Assembly: GCF_030372065.1 (NCBI RefSeq)
Contig: NZ_JAUDEA010000009.1
Location: forward strand, 1 to 64,000
DNA from: Thermophilibacter provencensis
GTDB taxonomy: Bacteria > Actinomycetota > Coriobacteriia > Coriobacteriales > Atopobiaceae
Direction of reading: 5' to 3'
Length of the DNA: 64,000 bases
Part shown: piece by piece, positions 8,840 through 16,934 of the stretch
Numbering within the stretch: position 1 is the first letter of the stretch
Layout of the letters: each line of letters opens with the position of its first letter
Translations under genes and position numbers: made by a program
Notes under the pieces: generated by a model
Told to the model about the DNA's origin: nothing
Databases searched by the model: none
What the model saw: only the letters and a program-made list of their open reading frames with translations

Positions 8840-8866
8840 AAAAAAGCCGGAGCCTGAGGCCCCGGC
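8840..8866 (-). terminator. Rho-independent terminator of the tRNA operon
   Basis: On the minus strand a GCCGGGGCC/GGCTCCGGC hairpin is followed directly by TTTTTT. It lies 8 bp beyond the second tRNA-Glu, so it ends the Gln-Glu-Glu transcript. Confidence 0.85.
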
Positions 8867-8874
8867 GTCACGTT

Positions 8875-8951
8875 TGGTAGCCCGTACCAGATTCGAACTG
8901 GTGATCTCCGCCTTGAGAGGGCGGCGTCCTGAACCGCTAGACGAACGGGCC
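8875..8951 (-). tRNA. tRNA-Glu (CTC), copy 2
   Basis: A 77-nt cloverleaf with an encoded CCA end. The acceptor GGCCCGT pairs with ACGGGCT, the anticodon loop is CTCTCAA giving anticodon CTC, and the T loop is TTCGAAT. It is base-for-base identical to the copy at 8954-9030, from which it is separated by 2 nt. Confidence 0.95.
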
Positions 8952-8953
8952 GT

Positions 8954-9030
8954 TGGTAGCCCGTACCAGATTCGAACTGGTGATCTCCGCCTTGAGAGGG
9001 CGGCGTCCTGAACCGCTAGACGAACGGGCC
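8954..9030 (-). tRNA. tRNA-Glu (CTC), copy 1
   Basis: Same 77-nt sequence as its neighbour, with anticodon CTC and CCA encoded. The exact 79-bp tandem period indicates a recent duplication or gene conversion. It is transcribed after tRNA-Gln and processed from the same precursor. Confidence 0.95.
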
Positions 9031-9052
9031 ACTATGCGATTGAAAGGGCAAA

Positions 9053-9126
9053 TGGCTGGGACTGAGAGAGTCGAACTCCCGCTGACGGAACCAGAATCCG
9101 TTGTCCTACCACTAGACGAAGTCCCA
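9053..9126 (-). tRNA. tRNA-Gln (CTG)
   Basis: A 74-nt tRNA including CCA. The acceptor TGGGACT pairs with AGTCCCA, the anticodon loop TTCTGGT gives anticodon CTG, and the T loop TTCGACT is normal. A 5' U-A first pair is typical of tRNA-Gln. It is the first gene of the three-tRNA operon. Confidence 0.95.
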
Positions 9127-9162
9127 ATTTGCCACTTCGTGCGCCTCTCAGCGCGGAGAAAT

Positions 9163-9191
9163 ACTATACGGGAATGTCTCCGGCCATGCAA
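9163..9191 (-). promoter_or_regulatory. Sigma-70-type promoter of the tRNA operon
   Basis: On the minus strand TTGCAT (9186-9191) and TATAGT (9163-9168) are separated by 17 bp. The predicted start is about 30 bp ahead of tRNA-Gln. This is the cleanest promoter in the window. Confidence 0.8.
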
Positions 9192-9249
9192 GCACTTTTT
9201 TTGGAGATGTTGTGCGGGCAACGATTGGACGCTTTGGAGGGGCGGGCCC

Positions 9250-10644
9250 CTACCAGCGCAACCAGGCGAGAAGGGCCTCGCGCTCGTTCTCCACCTCCCC
9301 CGCCATCACGGCAGAGAGCAGCTGCGCGAGCACCATGCCCACGCCCGGCCCCGGCTCGATGCCGCGCTCGCGGATGACGTCCGCCCCGCTCACGGCAAGC
9401 TGACCCGTCTTCCAGACACCGCCGCCCGCCAGCTCCGCACGCAGGACGCGAGACATGGCATCAAGCTCAACGGCGTAGCCCATGCACTGGGGCGCCTTGG
9501 CAACGGCGTCGGCGCGCTTGAGGTCGAGAAGGGCAAAGGAGAGCTCGCGGGCCTGCCCGGGGGCGCAACGCTCAAGCTCCAGGAGCATCCGGCGCAGAGA
9601 GGGGGCCGTGGCTCGAATCTCAAAGTCGTGGAGGCTCACGAGCGCGCACGCCGCGCGCACGACCTCGCGCGGGATAGCAAGGCGCTCCATCACGGAGCGC
9701 GTCACGCGGGCGCCCTCCTCGGGATGTCCGAAGAAGTGCCCGCGGCCGGAGACGTCCTCGCTCCAACAGGCGGGCTTTGCCACGTCATGCAGCAGCGCCG
9801 CCCAGCGAAGGGCGTGCAGCGGGGACCCGCCGGCAAACTCCTCCACGCCCGCGCACACGCGCGCCGTGTGCTCGAGTACGTCGTAGTCATGATAGGGACT
9901 CTTCTGGTCAAAGCCCGCCATGGGCGCGAGCTCCGGAACCGCCGCGGAGAGCACCGCGAACTCGTGGCGCAGCGCCCAGGCGGCGCGGCCCGTGGCGAGA
10001 ATCCCGTCCATCTCCTGGCCAATGCGCTCCTGCGCAATCTCTGAGAGCTCCGGCGCGCATGCCACGAGGGCCGCCTGGGTGGCCGGCTCGATCATCGCGT
10101 CGAGGCGGCACGCAAAGCGGACCGCACGCAGCACGCGCAGGGCGTCCTCCTCAAAGCGGAGCCTGGGCTCCCCCACCGCGCGGATGATGCGCGCCGCGAG
10201 GTCCTTCTCACCGCCAAAGGGGTCGAGCAGGCCGCGCTCGGGGTGAAAGGCCATGGCGTTCACGGTGAAGTCGCGCCGGGCGAGGTCCTCACGCACGTTT
10301 GTGACAAAGCGGACCTCGTCGGGGTGGCGGCGGTCGCTGTAGCTGCCCTCAACGCGGTAGGTGGTGGTCTCAACGGGCCGGCCTTCCACGACGGCCGTGA
10401 CCGTACCGTGCGCCGTGCCGGTCTCGTGGACCTCGATGCCCGCAGCGCGCAGCACGCGCGCCGTCTCCTGCCAAGGGGCCGAGGTGGTCACGTCCACGTC
10501 ATGTCCGGGACGGCCGAGAAGGGCATCGCGCACCCAGCCGCCCACAACCCAGGCCTCATAACCCGCGGCCTCGAGGACGTCGACCACGCGCCGCGCGTAG
10601 GCGGGAAGCTCGCGCGCCAGGCGCATCTCAACTGTGCTGCTCAC
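9250..10644 (-). CDS. cca: CCA tRNA nucleotidyltransferase
   Basis: The enzyme adds or repairs the 3' CCA of tRNAs. The class II nucleotidyltransferase head reads WVVGGWVRDALLGRPGHDVDVTT, where the GG and DxD motifs bind metal and nucleotide. RRDFTVNAMAF and the RFEEDALRVLRAVRFACRL helix follow, and an HD domain is visible (ALLHDVAKPACW, HPEEGARV). The bacterial family with a C-terminal HD domain is usually 440-480 aa. The GTG at 10644 follows GAGGGGG with good spacing; the ATG at 10662 is the alternative. The gene is upstream of the tRNA cluster on the same strand. Some family members only add A, and adding C and A versus A alone cannot be told from this reading. Confidence 0.92.
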   Translation of the reverse strand: MSSTVEMRLARELPAYARRVVDVLEAAGYEAWVVGGWVRDALLGRPGHDVDVTTSAPWQETARVLRAAGIEVHETGTAHGTVTAVVEGRPVETTTYRVEGSYSDRRHPDEVRFVTNVREDLARRDFTVNAMAFHPERGLLDPFGGEKDLAARIIRAVGEPRLRFEEDALRVLRAVRFACRLDAMIEPATQAALVACAPELSEIAQERIGQEMDGILATGRAAWALRHEFAVLSAAVPELAPMAGFDQKSPYHDYDVLEHTARVCAGVEEFAGGSPLHALRWAALLHDVAKPACWSEDVSGRGHFFGHPEEGARVTRSVMERLAIPREVVRAACALVSLHDFEIRATAPSLRRMLLELERCAPGQARELSFALLDLKRADAVAKAPQCMGYAVELDAMSRVLRAELAGGGVWKTGQLAVSGADVIRERGIEPGPGVGMVLAQLLSAVMAGEVENEREALLAWLRW

Positions 10645-10705
10645 GCGACCCCCTCTCGTCATGCCCCTCTTGCCGCGCTCTTCTTCTCGCCGATTTTAAC
10701 AGGAA

Positions 10706-10729
10706 GGGGCGGCCCCGAAGGACCGCCCC
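10706..10729 (-). terminator. Hairpin terminator candidate after surface protein 1
   Basis: An inverted repeat pairs GGGGCGG and CCGCCCC arms around a CGAAGG-type loop, between the surface-protein stop and the cca start. The following minus-strand sequence (TTCCTGTTAAAAT) is only weakly T-rich. Confidence 0.6.
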
Positions 10730-10754
10730 GTGGCAGATCGCAATCTGCGAGGTG

Positions 10755-13700
10755 CTACTTCTCCGCAGCGGAGACGCCGTACCAGGCGATGCCCTCGGCC
10801 TGCCAACCAATCTTCACGAGCGCGTCGCGCTCCTCGACGCTGGCGGTGTAGTGGTGGGTGGCCGTCTTCTCGTACGGGTTGAAGAGTCGGTAGAGCGGCA
10901 GCGCGCCCTCGTCCGTCTTCTCCGCCGAGCGCCAGGCGATGCCCTCGGCCTGCCAGCCGAGAGCCACCAGTGCATCGACCTCCCCCTCGCTCATGGTGTA
11001 GTGGTGGTCGTCGGCATAGGGGTTGAAGAGGCGGTAGACCGGGGCGCCCTCGGCCGGTGCGGTCCACGCCTCGCCCTCGTCACTCCAACCGAGGCTCAGA
11101 AGGAAGTCGCGCTCGCTCTCGTCCGCGGTGTAGAGGTGCTCCCTGGTCCACTGGTTGTAGAGACGGTACATGACCTGCATCTCAACGGCGGGCTCGGGGT
11201 CGGGATCCGGGGTGGGTTCCGGCTCGGGATCTGGCTCGGGCGCCGGCTTTGCCGGAATGGTCAGCTCCTCAAGCGTGGTCTCCTTGGTAAGCGCCTTGTC
11301 CGAGAAGTACGTGTCGCAGTCGGCGCAGTACCAGTACTCGTGGTTTCCGGCCTCGGTCTCCGTGGCGTCCTTGGCGGGAACGTGCTTGACGCTCTGGTGG
11401 TCGGTGGCGGCAATCGTCACGTCATCGAGCGTGGTCGGCCGCGTCATGTCCTTGTCGGCAAAGAGCTCGTCGCACTTCTCGCAGGTCCAGTAGGCCTTGT
11501 TGCCCGCCTCGGTGCACGTGGGATCCTTTGCGGCAACGGCCACGCCAACGTGCTTGTGGATGCCAAAGGTGCCGTCGTCGTTGCTCGTGAGCCCTGAGCC
11601 CGGGACGATGAGCGCCTCGTCAGGGGCATTGCTATAGGTACCGCCGGAAAGACGTACGTTCTCAGGCGCCTCCGCCCAATCGGACGAAGACCCATTAGCG
11701 TTATCCCAGGTATATGTACGAACCGCCGCGCCCTTCTCGGAAGTGAAGGAACCGCCAGCAATGTTGGCCTTCGGGGCACCGCCGGGATAGCCTCGGTCAA
11801 TCAAGGAAATCGCCGCGGCGTCATCAATATTGCCGTCGCCCGCACCCTTGTCGGCCATATCGTCCGCACCGGTGCTCTTCACGGAAACCGCACTCCCCTC
11901 GGGAACGCTCAGACTGCCGGAGCACATCTGAACTCCGACGCAGCCCGTCAGTGAACCGCCGTTGAGCACGAGCTCGCCGGACTGCGGATGATAGAGCGCA
12001 GGACCGTTGTCGCTCACGACCTCGCCATCGTTGATGACGATGCTCGTGTTGCCGAGACCGGCCGATCCGTTACCGGAGATGCCAAAGCCCATGGGCACGC
12101 GGATCTCGCCGCCGTTCATGACAAACGAGGATGTGTTAGTACCGTCCCCAAAGATAAGGACGCCACAGGAGCCCGCCCCCGTCGCACTAATCTTGGTCCC
12201 TGCGCCCATCGTAAACGAGCCCGCAATAGGAGTGGCCTGATATCCAACTTGGACACCTCCGGGAGCGCCGATGGTAACGTCACTCGTCTCGAGAGACCCC
12301 ATGGTAACAACCGCGTAGCCGCTCGCACTCTTAACTGCACCACCCTTAATCGCAAGCGCAGCACCATTCTCAACGGTAACTGCCACTGCGGTACTCTGGC
12401 CAGTAAGCGTGTAACCCGCAAGGTCAAACGTAAGGTTCTTGTCGGCCGGAATCGTGACGGACTCGGTCACGTCATCGAGCAGAGTGACGGTCTGGCCCTC
12501 GCCCGCAGCCGTAATGGCGGCAGAGAGCGAGTCGTGAGCCGAGAGGACGTTGCCCTGCGCGTCGTAAACAGCAGCGAGCTTATCCTGCGCAAAGCCCACG
12601 GTATGAGAACCGTCTTCGCCGTCCACGGGCTTAAGACCATCCGCACAAAGGTCTGCGGGGACACTCGTGCTGAAGGAACCGCCCGAGACGGTCACGACGT
12701 CACCGGCAGTCGCCCATTCTCCCTCTTCCCTATCGGAGTTGTTATAGGTGTATGCCTTAATCGCATTCACGCCGTCGACAGACGAGAACGTGCCGCCCGT
12801 AATGCTTACGGCACCAAGGTCCTGATAGCCTTCGCGCTCGATGATGGAGATGGCCGCACCATCAGCAATGACACCATCCCCCTCAGTCTTCTCAACAGGC
12901 TGCCCAGTTACGGAGATGACAGTATCCGCACCCTGAACGGTGAGGTCACCAGCGCAAATCTGAACACCGGTGAGTTCCGCGCTGATAACGGAGTTATCAA
13001 TCAGCACCGATCCCGTGCTCGGGAAATAGATGCCAGCACCCTCCGCAACCCTCAGCTCGGAGTTGCGTAGCGTGATAGTGTTGTTCGTCTCTTGACCGTT
13101 GGTTACGATGCCGTAGGAACCATGAGGAACCTCGACCGTCACGCCTTCAAGTACGAGTGAGGAGTCCGAGTTAATCATCAGGATACCGTCGGCCGGGTCA
13201 GAGGTCGTCTTGAGGGTGCCGTTCTTGATAGTGAGCGACGCGCCATCGTAGTTGACCGCGGCAATCGAATTGTTGCTAGATTCGTTTCCCGTGTAGGTGT
13301 ATGTGTGACCACCAAGGTCAAGGACCGCCTCGTTATAGCCGGAATTAATCTTCGTCGTGCCGGCATAGTCATGGAGCATCGTCACCGTGTCGTCGACAGA
13401 GGCACTCGCAGCGTTGGCGTAGGTACCGTAAATCCTGTCGCCGTCCTCGGCGCTGACCTTGAACCCGCCGTTCTTGATGTAGTCGACAGCCTGCTCGCTG
13501 TACCTGAGGTACGCGGAGCTCTCGAGCTTGACCGCGTCCGAGGCGGGATTGGTCGGCACCAGCGTCACGCCCTCGCCAACCTCCAGCGCAAGCGGCTTGG
13601 TGCTGTCACCCGCCTTCGAGCCGAGAGGAATGGCGGCGCGTACCTCGCCACCCTTATCGGGAACGCTGTTGATGAGGCGCATCGTGGAGCCAACGCCCTC

Positions 13701-15200
13701 AACGGGCTTGGACCCGTAATTGGTGCTAAGCGCGATTGCCGCGTCAGAGGTAACAGTGCTGGTCACATTGTGACCATTCAAGTCGAGCGTCACGCCGTAG
13801 TTCTTCGTAGCAACCTTCGCCGTGAGCGAGACATCTTCCTGAAGGGTCACCGTGCTCCCAGCAGGGGCGTTGGAGAGCGCCTTGGAGAGCGACTCGTAGT
13901 TCGTAACCGTACCGTCAAGCGCCTTGACCGTGGCCAGGGCATCCGTAACCGCAACCACGAGGTTGCCCTCATCATCTTTGACAACGCCAAAGCGATCGAC
14001 GAACGACCCGTCCTCGTTGACGACCTTATCGGCAGCAGAGCCCACGAAGGTGCCCGCAGAGATAGCAGCAGACGAGCTCTCGTCAACATCGATCACGTAC
14101 TGGCCGGAACCACCCTGGAACGTACCGCCCTTGATGGTGCCCTTAGCGCCGCCGAGCAGCGCGACGGCAGAGCCGCTCTCGCTCGTGATGGTCCCGCCGG
14201 ACACCGTCAGCGATCCGTCGTTCGCGGCGCCGTCATAGTGCTCAGAGCCAATGGCGTCGCTCAACGCGGAGATGGTGCCACCTGAGATGGTCGCCTTGTT
14301 GGCGTTGTAAATCGCGTAGTAGGAGTCCGTACCCTGTGAGATGGACCCGCCCTTCACATTGAGAACGCCGTAGTCGTCGTTCTTGACGGTGATCTTACCG
14401 CCGACAAATTTGCCGCCGTTAATGTTGAGCGTGGCCTTTTTATTGCCCATAGAGGGCTTGGGCTCCGAGCTGCCCGCCTCAGCGGCAGCGGAGTTCTGCC
14501 AGCCGTTGCCGATCAGGCTGGAGTAGTAGCCAAGGTTCTTATCCGAGAACTTCACGGTCACACCATTGCTGATGGTCATGGTGCCAAAGTTCTTGAGCAC
14601 GTACCACGAGTTCCCGCCAGCGTCGTTGGCGCCCCTGCTGGTCTCGGCAGAGCGCGAGAACGTGCCGCCCTTGAGCGTGATGCTTGCGTTGATGTTGTTG
14701 TAGACGGCGGCGCGACCGTGCGAGACGTTGTCCACCACGCCCCCACCAACGCTGTCGGTGATGACCGTCCTCGTCGACCTGTTGGTGATGGTATGGTCGC
14801 CCGCATTCGTCAGCGTGTGACCCGCGAGGTCGATAGTGACGTTCACGCCCTCGGGAATGGTCACGTCCTCCGTCACGTTCTGGGCGAGGGCGATAGTGTA
14901 GGTGTCCTTGTTTGTCTTGTAGTCATACGGCTCCACGTCCGCGAGCGCGGCGGCGAGGCTCTCGTACTGGACAGTCTGTTCGTCACCTTGCGTCATTGAC
15001 ACGGAAGCTCCGGAACGCGGCTCAATGTCGTTAGATGTTTCCTCAGCATCAACGCTCTTCTCGACCGTCGAGCCGGCATTGGAAACGTCACCGCCCTCCG
15101 CTGCCATCGCGGGTGTCGCTGCGAAGGGGGCGAGCACGAGCGCCGCAGAGAGCAGCACGGCCGCGCGCCTCCTCATCCAGCCACTGTCGGCTTTTCTCAT
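10755..15200 (-). CDS. Large secreted beta-helix surface protein with GW-type C-terminal repeats
   Basis: A 1,481-aa exported protein. The chosen ATG at 15200 gives a classic signal peptide (MRRRAAVLLSAALVLAPFA, cleavage near AMA-AEGG) after GGAAAGGACGG. The other large surface gene has nearly the same start context, which supports the choice. The body is made of short beta-strand repeats of the kind LTVSGGTI, LNINGGKF and TISGGT, the pattern of right-handed parallel beta-helices. Two copies of a Cys-pair module follow (AYWTCEKCDELFADK, EYWYCADCDTYFSDK), then a Pro-Asp-Glu linker. The C-terminus has three YRLYN/YRLFNPY...HHYT...LGW...EGIAW repeats of the DUF5648 type, often found at the ends of Gram-positive surface proteins. 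No LPXTG motif is present. A 10-G tract lies upstream (15257-15266). Confidence 0.8.
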   Translation of the reverse strand: MRKADSGWMRRRAAVLLSAALVLAPFAATPAMAAEGGDVSNAGSTVEKSVDAEETSNDIEPRSGASVSMTQGDEQTVQYESLAAALADVEPYDYKTNKDTYTIALAQNVTEDVTIPEGVNVTIDLAGHTLTNAGDHTITNRSTRTVITDSVGGGVVDNVSHGRAAVYNNINASITLKGGTFSRSAETSRGANDAGGNSWYVLKNFGTMTISNGVTVKFSDKNLGYYSSLIGNGWQNSAAAEAGSSEPKPSMGNKKATLNINGGKFVGGKITVKNDDYGVLNVKGGSISQGTDSYYAIYNANKATISGGTISALSDAIGSEHYDGAANDGSLTVSGGTITSESGSAVALLGGAKGTIKGGTFQGGSGQYVIDVDESSSAAISAGTFVGSAADKVVNEDGSFVDRFGVVKDDEGNLVVAVTDALATVKALDGTVTNYESLSKALSNAPAGSTVTLQEDVSLTAKVATKNYGVTLDLNGHNVTSTVTSDAAIALSTNYGSKPVEGVGSTMRLINSVPDKGGEVRAAIPLGSKAGDSTKPLALEVGEGVTLVPTNPASDAVKLESSAYLRYSEQAVDYIKNGGFKVSAEDGDRIYGTYANAASASVDDTVTMLHDYAGTTKINSGYNEAVLDLGGHTYTYTGNESSNNSIAAVNYDGASLTIKNGTLKTTSDPADGILMINSDSSLVLEGVTVEVPHGSYGIVTNGQETNNTITLRNSELRVAEGAGIYFPSTGSVLIDNSVISAELTGVQICAGDLTVQGADTVISVTGQPVEKTEGDGVIADGAAISIIEREGYQDLGAVSITGGTFSSVDGVNAIKAYTYNNSDREEGEWATAGDVVTVSGGSFSTSVPADLCADGLKPVDGEDGSHTVGFAQDKLAAVYDAQGNVLSAHDSLSAAITAAGEGQTVTLLDDVTESVTIPADKNLTFDLAGYTLTGQSTAVAVTVENGAALAIKGGAVKSASGYAVVTMGSLETSDVTIGAPGGVQVGYQATPIAGSFTMGAGTKISATGAGSCGVLIFGDGTNTSSFVMNGGEIRVPMGFGISGNGSAGLGNTSIVINDGEVVSDNGPALYHPQSGELVLNGGSLTGCVGVQMCSGSLSVPEGSAVSVKSTGADDMADKGAGDGNIDDAAAISLIDRGYPGGAPKANIAGGSFTSEKGAAVRTYTWDNANGSSSDWAEAPENVRLSGGTYSNAPDEALIVPGSGLTSNDDGTFGIHKHVGVAVAAKDPTCTEAGNKAYWTCEKCDELFADKDMTRPTTLDDVTIAATDHQSVKHVPAKDATETEAGNHEYWYCADCDTYFSDKALTKETTLEELTIPAKPAPEPDPEPEPTPDPDPEPAVEMQVMYRLYNQWTREHLYTADESERDFLLSLGWSDEGEAWTAPAEGAPVYRLFNPYADDHHYTMSEGEVDALVALGWQAEGIAWRSAEKTDEGALPLYRLFNPYEKTATHHYTASVEERDALVKIGWQAEGIAWYGVSAAEK

Positions 15201-15249
15201 GGCTTCCGTCCTTTCCCGCGCGGACGCGGTGTCGGGGAACAGTGCTGCA

Positions 15250-15280
15250 ACCGTAACCCCCCCCCCGGTCGCTTTTTCAA
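15250..15280 (-). promoter_or_regulatory. Putative phase-variable promoter with 10-G tract
   Basis: On the minus strand TTGAAA (15275-15280) is followed by an 8-nt stretch, a run of 10 G (15257-15266) and TTACGGT. If TTGAAA is a -35 and TACGGT (15250-15255) the -10, the spacer is 19 bp; losing two G would make it 17. The run also lies in a reading frame that begins at an ATG at 15344 with GGAGG in front and continues unbroken into the surface protein. Either way, length change of the tract could switch expression. Confidence 0.45.
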
Positions 15281-15354
15281 TAGCTCCTGGCAGTGTCAGG
15301 CCCACAAATGTGGTAGGCGGTATGAATTTCTCCGCGGGCTGCATTGCTCCTCCG

Positions 15355-15461
15355 GAGGGTATGTACACAATTCAAGTTTTTATCGGCTCTCTGGCGAGAA
15401 GAACCCGCAGGTCGTGGGCTTGCGAGAAGTGCATCAAGGTTGCAACCGTGTACATACCCTC
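15355..15461. promoter_or_regulatory. Inverted pair of a 14-nt site between divergent genes
   Basis: GTGTACATACCCTC occurs exactly at 15448-15461 on the plus strand and at 15355-15368 on the minus strand. The sites face outward toward the aminopeptidase gene and the surface-protein gene respectively. Shared operator sequence for the divergent pair is the simplest reading. Another TGTACA lies in the promoter region of the second surface-protein operon (28051-28056). Confidence 0.45.
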
Positions 15462-15562
15462 AGGAAGCCCGCCGGACGGCACCGCCCGCCGCACCGCCGT
15501 CACCGCCGAGTGCTATGCTCAACTGCGGTCAAGTAAAGCCGACTGAATGGGAGGATTCAGCC

Positions 15563-16921
15563 ATGGACGAGATGAAGTCGGTCACCGCCGATGACCTCGC
15601 CGCCGCTCGCGAGGACTTCTTCGCCGAGCGCGCCAACGTGGTCGCCAAGAACGCCGTGAGCTCCAACGGAATCACCGCCGCCGCGCGCGTGCCGGAGGGC
15701 GTGGCCGCCAACGCCATGACCTTTGACGTCGAGGTCAAGCAGGGAGAGCGCTGCAACCAGGAGCGCTCCGGCCGCTGCTGGATGTTCGCGAGCCTCAACA
15801 CCATGCGCTACCGCGCCATCAAGAAGTACAACCTCAAGACCTTTGAGCTCAGCCAGACCTACCCGCTCTTCTGGGACAAGCTCGAGAAGAGCAACTGGTT
15901 CTTCGAGAACATCCTGGACACCCTGGACGAGCCGCTCGACGGCCGCCTCGTGAGCTACCTGCTCGCCGACCCCGTAGGCGACGGCGGCCAGTGGGACATG
16001 TTCAAGAGCCTCGTCAAGAAGTACGGCGTGGTCCCCAAGGAGGCCATGCCCGAGACCGCCTGCTCGCGCAACACCCGCGAGATGGACTCCTACCTCACGC
16101 GCTACCTGCGCGGCGCGGCCAAGCGCCTGCGCGAGAGCCACGCCGCCGGCGTTGCGGCCGAGGACCTCGCCGAGATGAAAAAGGAGATGATGGGCGACGT
16201 CTACCACCTCCTCGTGACCTGCCTGGGCGAGCCGCCCGCGCGCTTTGACGTGCGCCTGCGCGACAAGGACGACAAGCTGGCCCTCTCCGGCAGCTTCACG
16301 CCGCAGGAGTTCTTCGCCGAGGCCGTGGGAATGAACGTGGACGACTACGTGAGCCTCATCTCCGCCCCCACCGCCGACAAGCCCTTCGGCCACACCTACA
16401 CCGTGAGCCGCCTGGGCAACGTGGTGGAGGACGGCGGCGTGCGCTACCTCAACCTCCCGATCGAGCGCCTCAAGGAGTGCGCCGTGGCCCAGCTGCGCGA
16501 GGACCTGCCCGTGTGGTTTGGCTGCGACGTGGGCCAGAGCTACCTGCGCGAGGAGGGCATCATGGACACCGCCGCGCTGGACGTGGACGGCCTCTTCGGC
16601 TTTGAGGTCGAGGGCTGCATGAACCGCGCCGAGCGCCTGGACTACGGCGAGTCCCTCATGACGCACGCCATGGTCCTCGAGGGCGTGAACCTGGACGAGT
16701 CCGGCCACCCCACGCTCTGGAAGGTCGAGAACAGCTGGGGTGCCGACCACGGCCGCAACGGCTTTGACACCCTCTCCGACCCGTGGTTTGACGAGTACGT
16801 CTACCAGGTCGTGGTTGACAAGAAGCACCTCACGGACGCAGAGCGCGCAACCTACGAGACCGAGCAGCCCACGGTCCTGGCTCCGTGGGACCCCATGGGC
16901 TCGCTCGCGCGCGTGCGCTAA
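15563..16921 (+). CDS. pepC: Aminopeptidase C (bleomycin hydrolase family C1B), first copy
   Basis: A cytosolic papain-fold aminopeptidase that trims peptides, usually as a barrel-shaped hexamer. The 452-aa chain starts at ATG 15563 after GGGAGG. The active site is visible as Gln66 and Cys72 (NQERSGRCWMF), His368 (LMTHAMVLEG) and Asn390 (KVENSWG). The C-terminal end, which reaches into the active site in this family, is LARVR. It is followed 13 bp later by a paralogue, so the two are one transcript. The gene is divergent from surface protein 1. Confidence 0.94.
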   Translation: MDEMKSVTADDLAAAREDFFAERANVVAKNAVSSNGITAAARVPEGVAANAMTFDVEVKQGERCNQERSGRCWMFASLNTMRYRAIKKYNLKTFELSQTYPLFWDKLEKSNWFFENILDTLDEPLDGRLVSYLLADPVGDGGQWDMFKSLVKKYGVVPKEAMPETACSRNTREMDSYLTRYLRGAAKRLRESHAAGVAAEDLAEMKKEMMGDVYHLLVTCLGEPPARFDVRLRDKDDKLALSGSFTPQEFFAEAVGMNVDDYVSLISAPTADKPFGHTYTVSRLGNVVEDGGVRYLNLPIERLKECAVAQLREDLPVWFGCDVGQSYLREEGIMDTAALDVDGLFGFEVEGCMNRAERLDYGESLMTHAMVLEGVNLDESGHPTLWKVENSWGADHGRNGFDTLSDPWFDEYVYQVVVDKKHLTDAERATYETEQPTVLAPWDPMGSLARVR

Positions 16922-16934
16922 GGAGGCGACTCGC

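Noticed and set aside
8680-8870. Riboswitch or T-box ahead of the amino-acid ABC operon
   Set aside because: No specifier loop, antiterminator or conserved aptamer core could be found.
15344-15368. ATG 15344 as the main start of surface protein 1
   Set aside because: It has a good GGAGG but would bury the signal peptide about 50 residues in; ATG 15200 matches the start context of the second surface gene. It is kept as a regulatory alternative.
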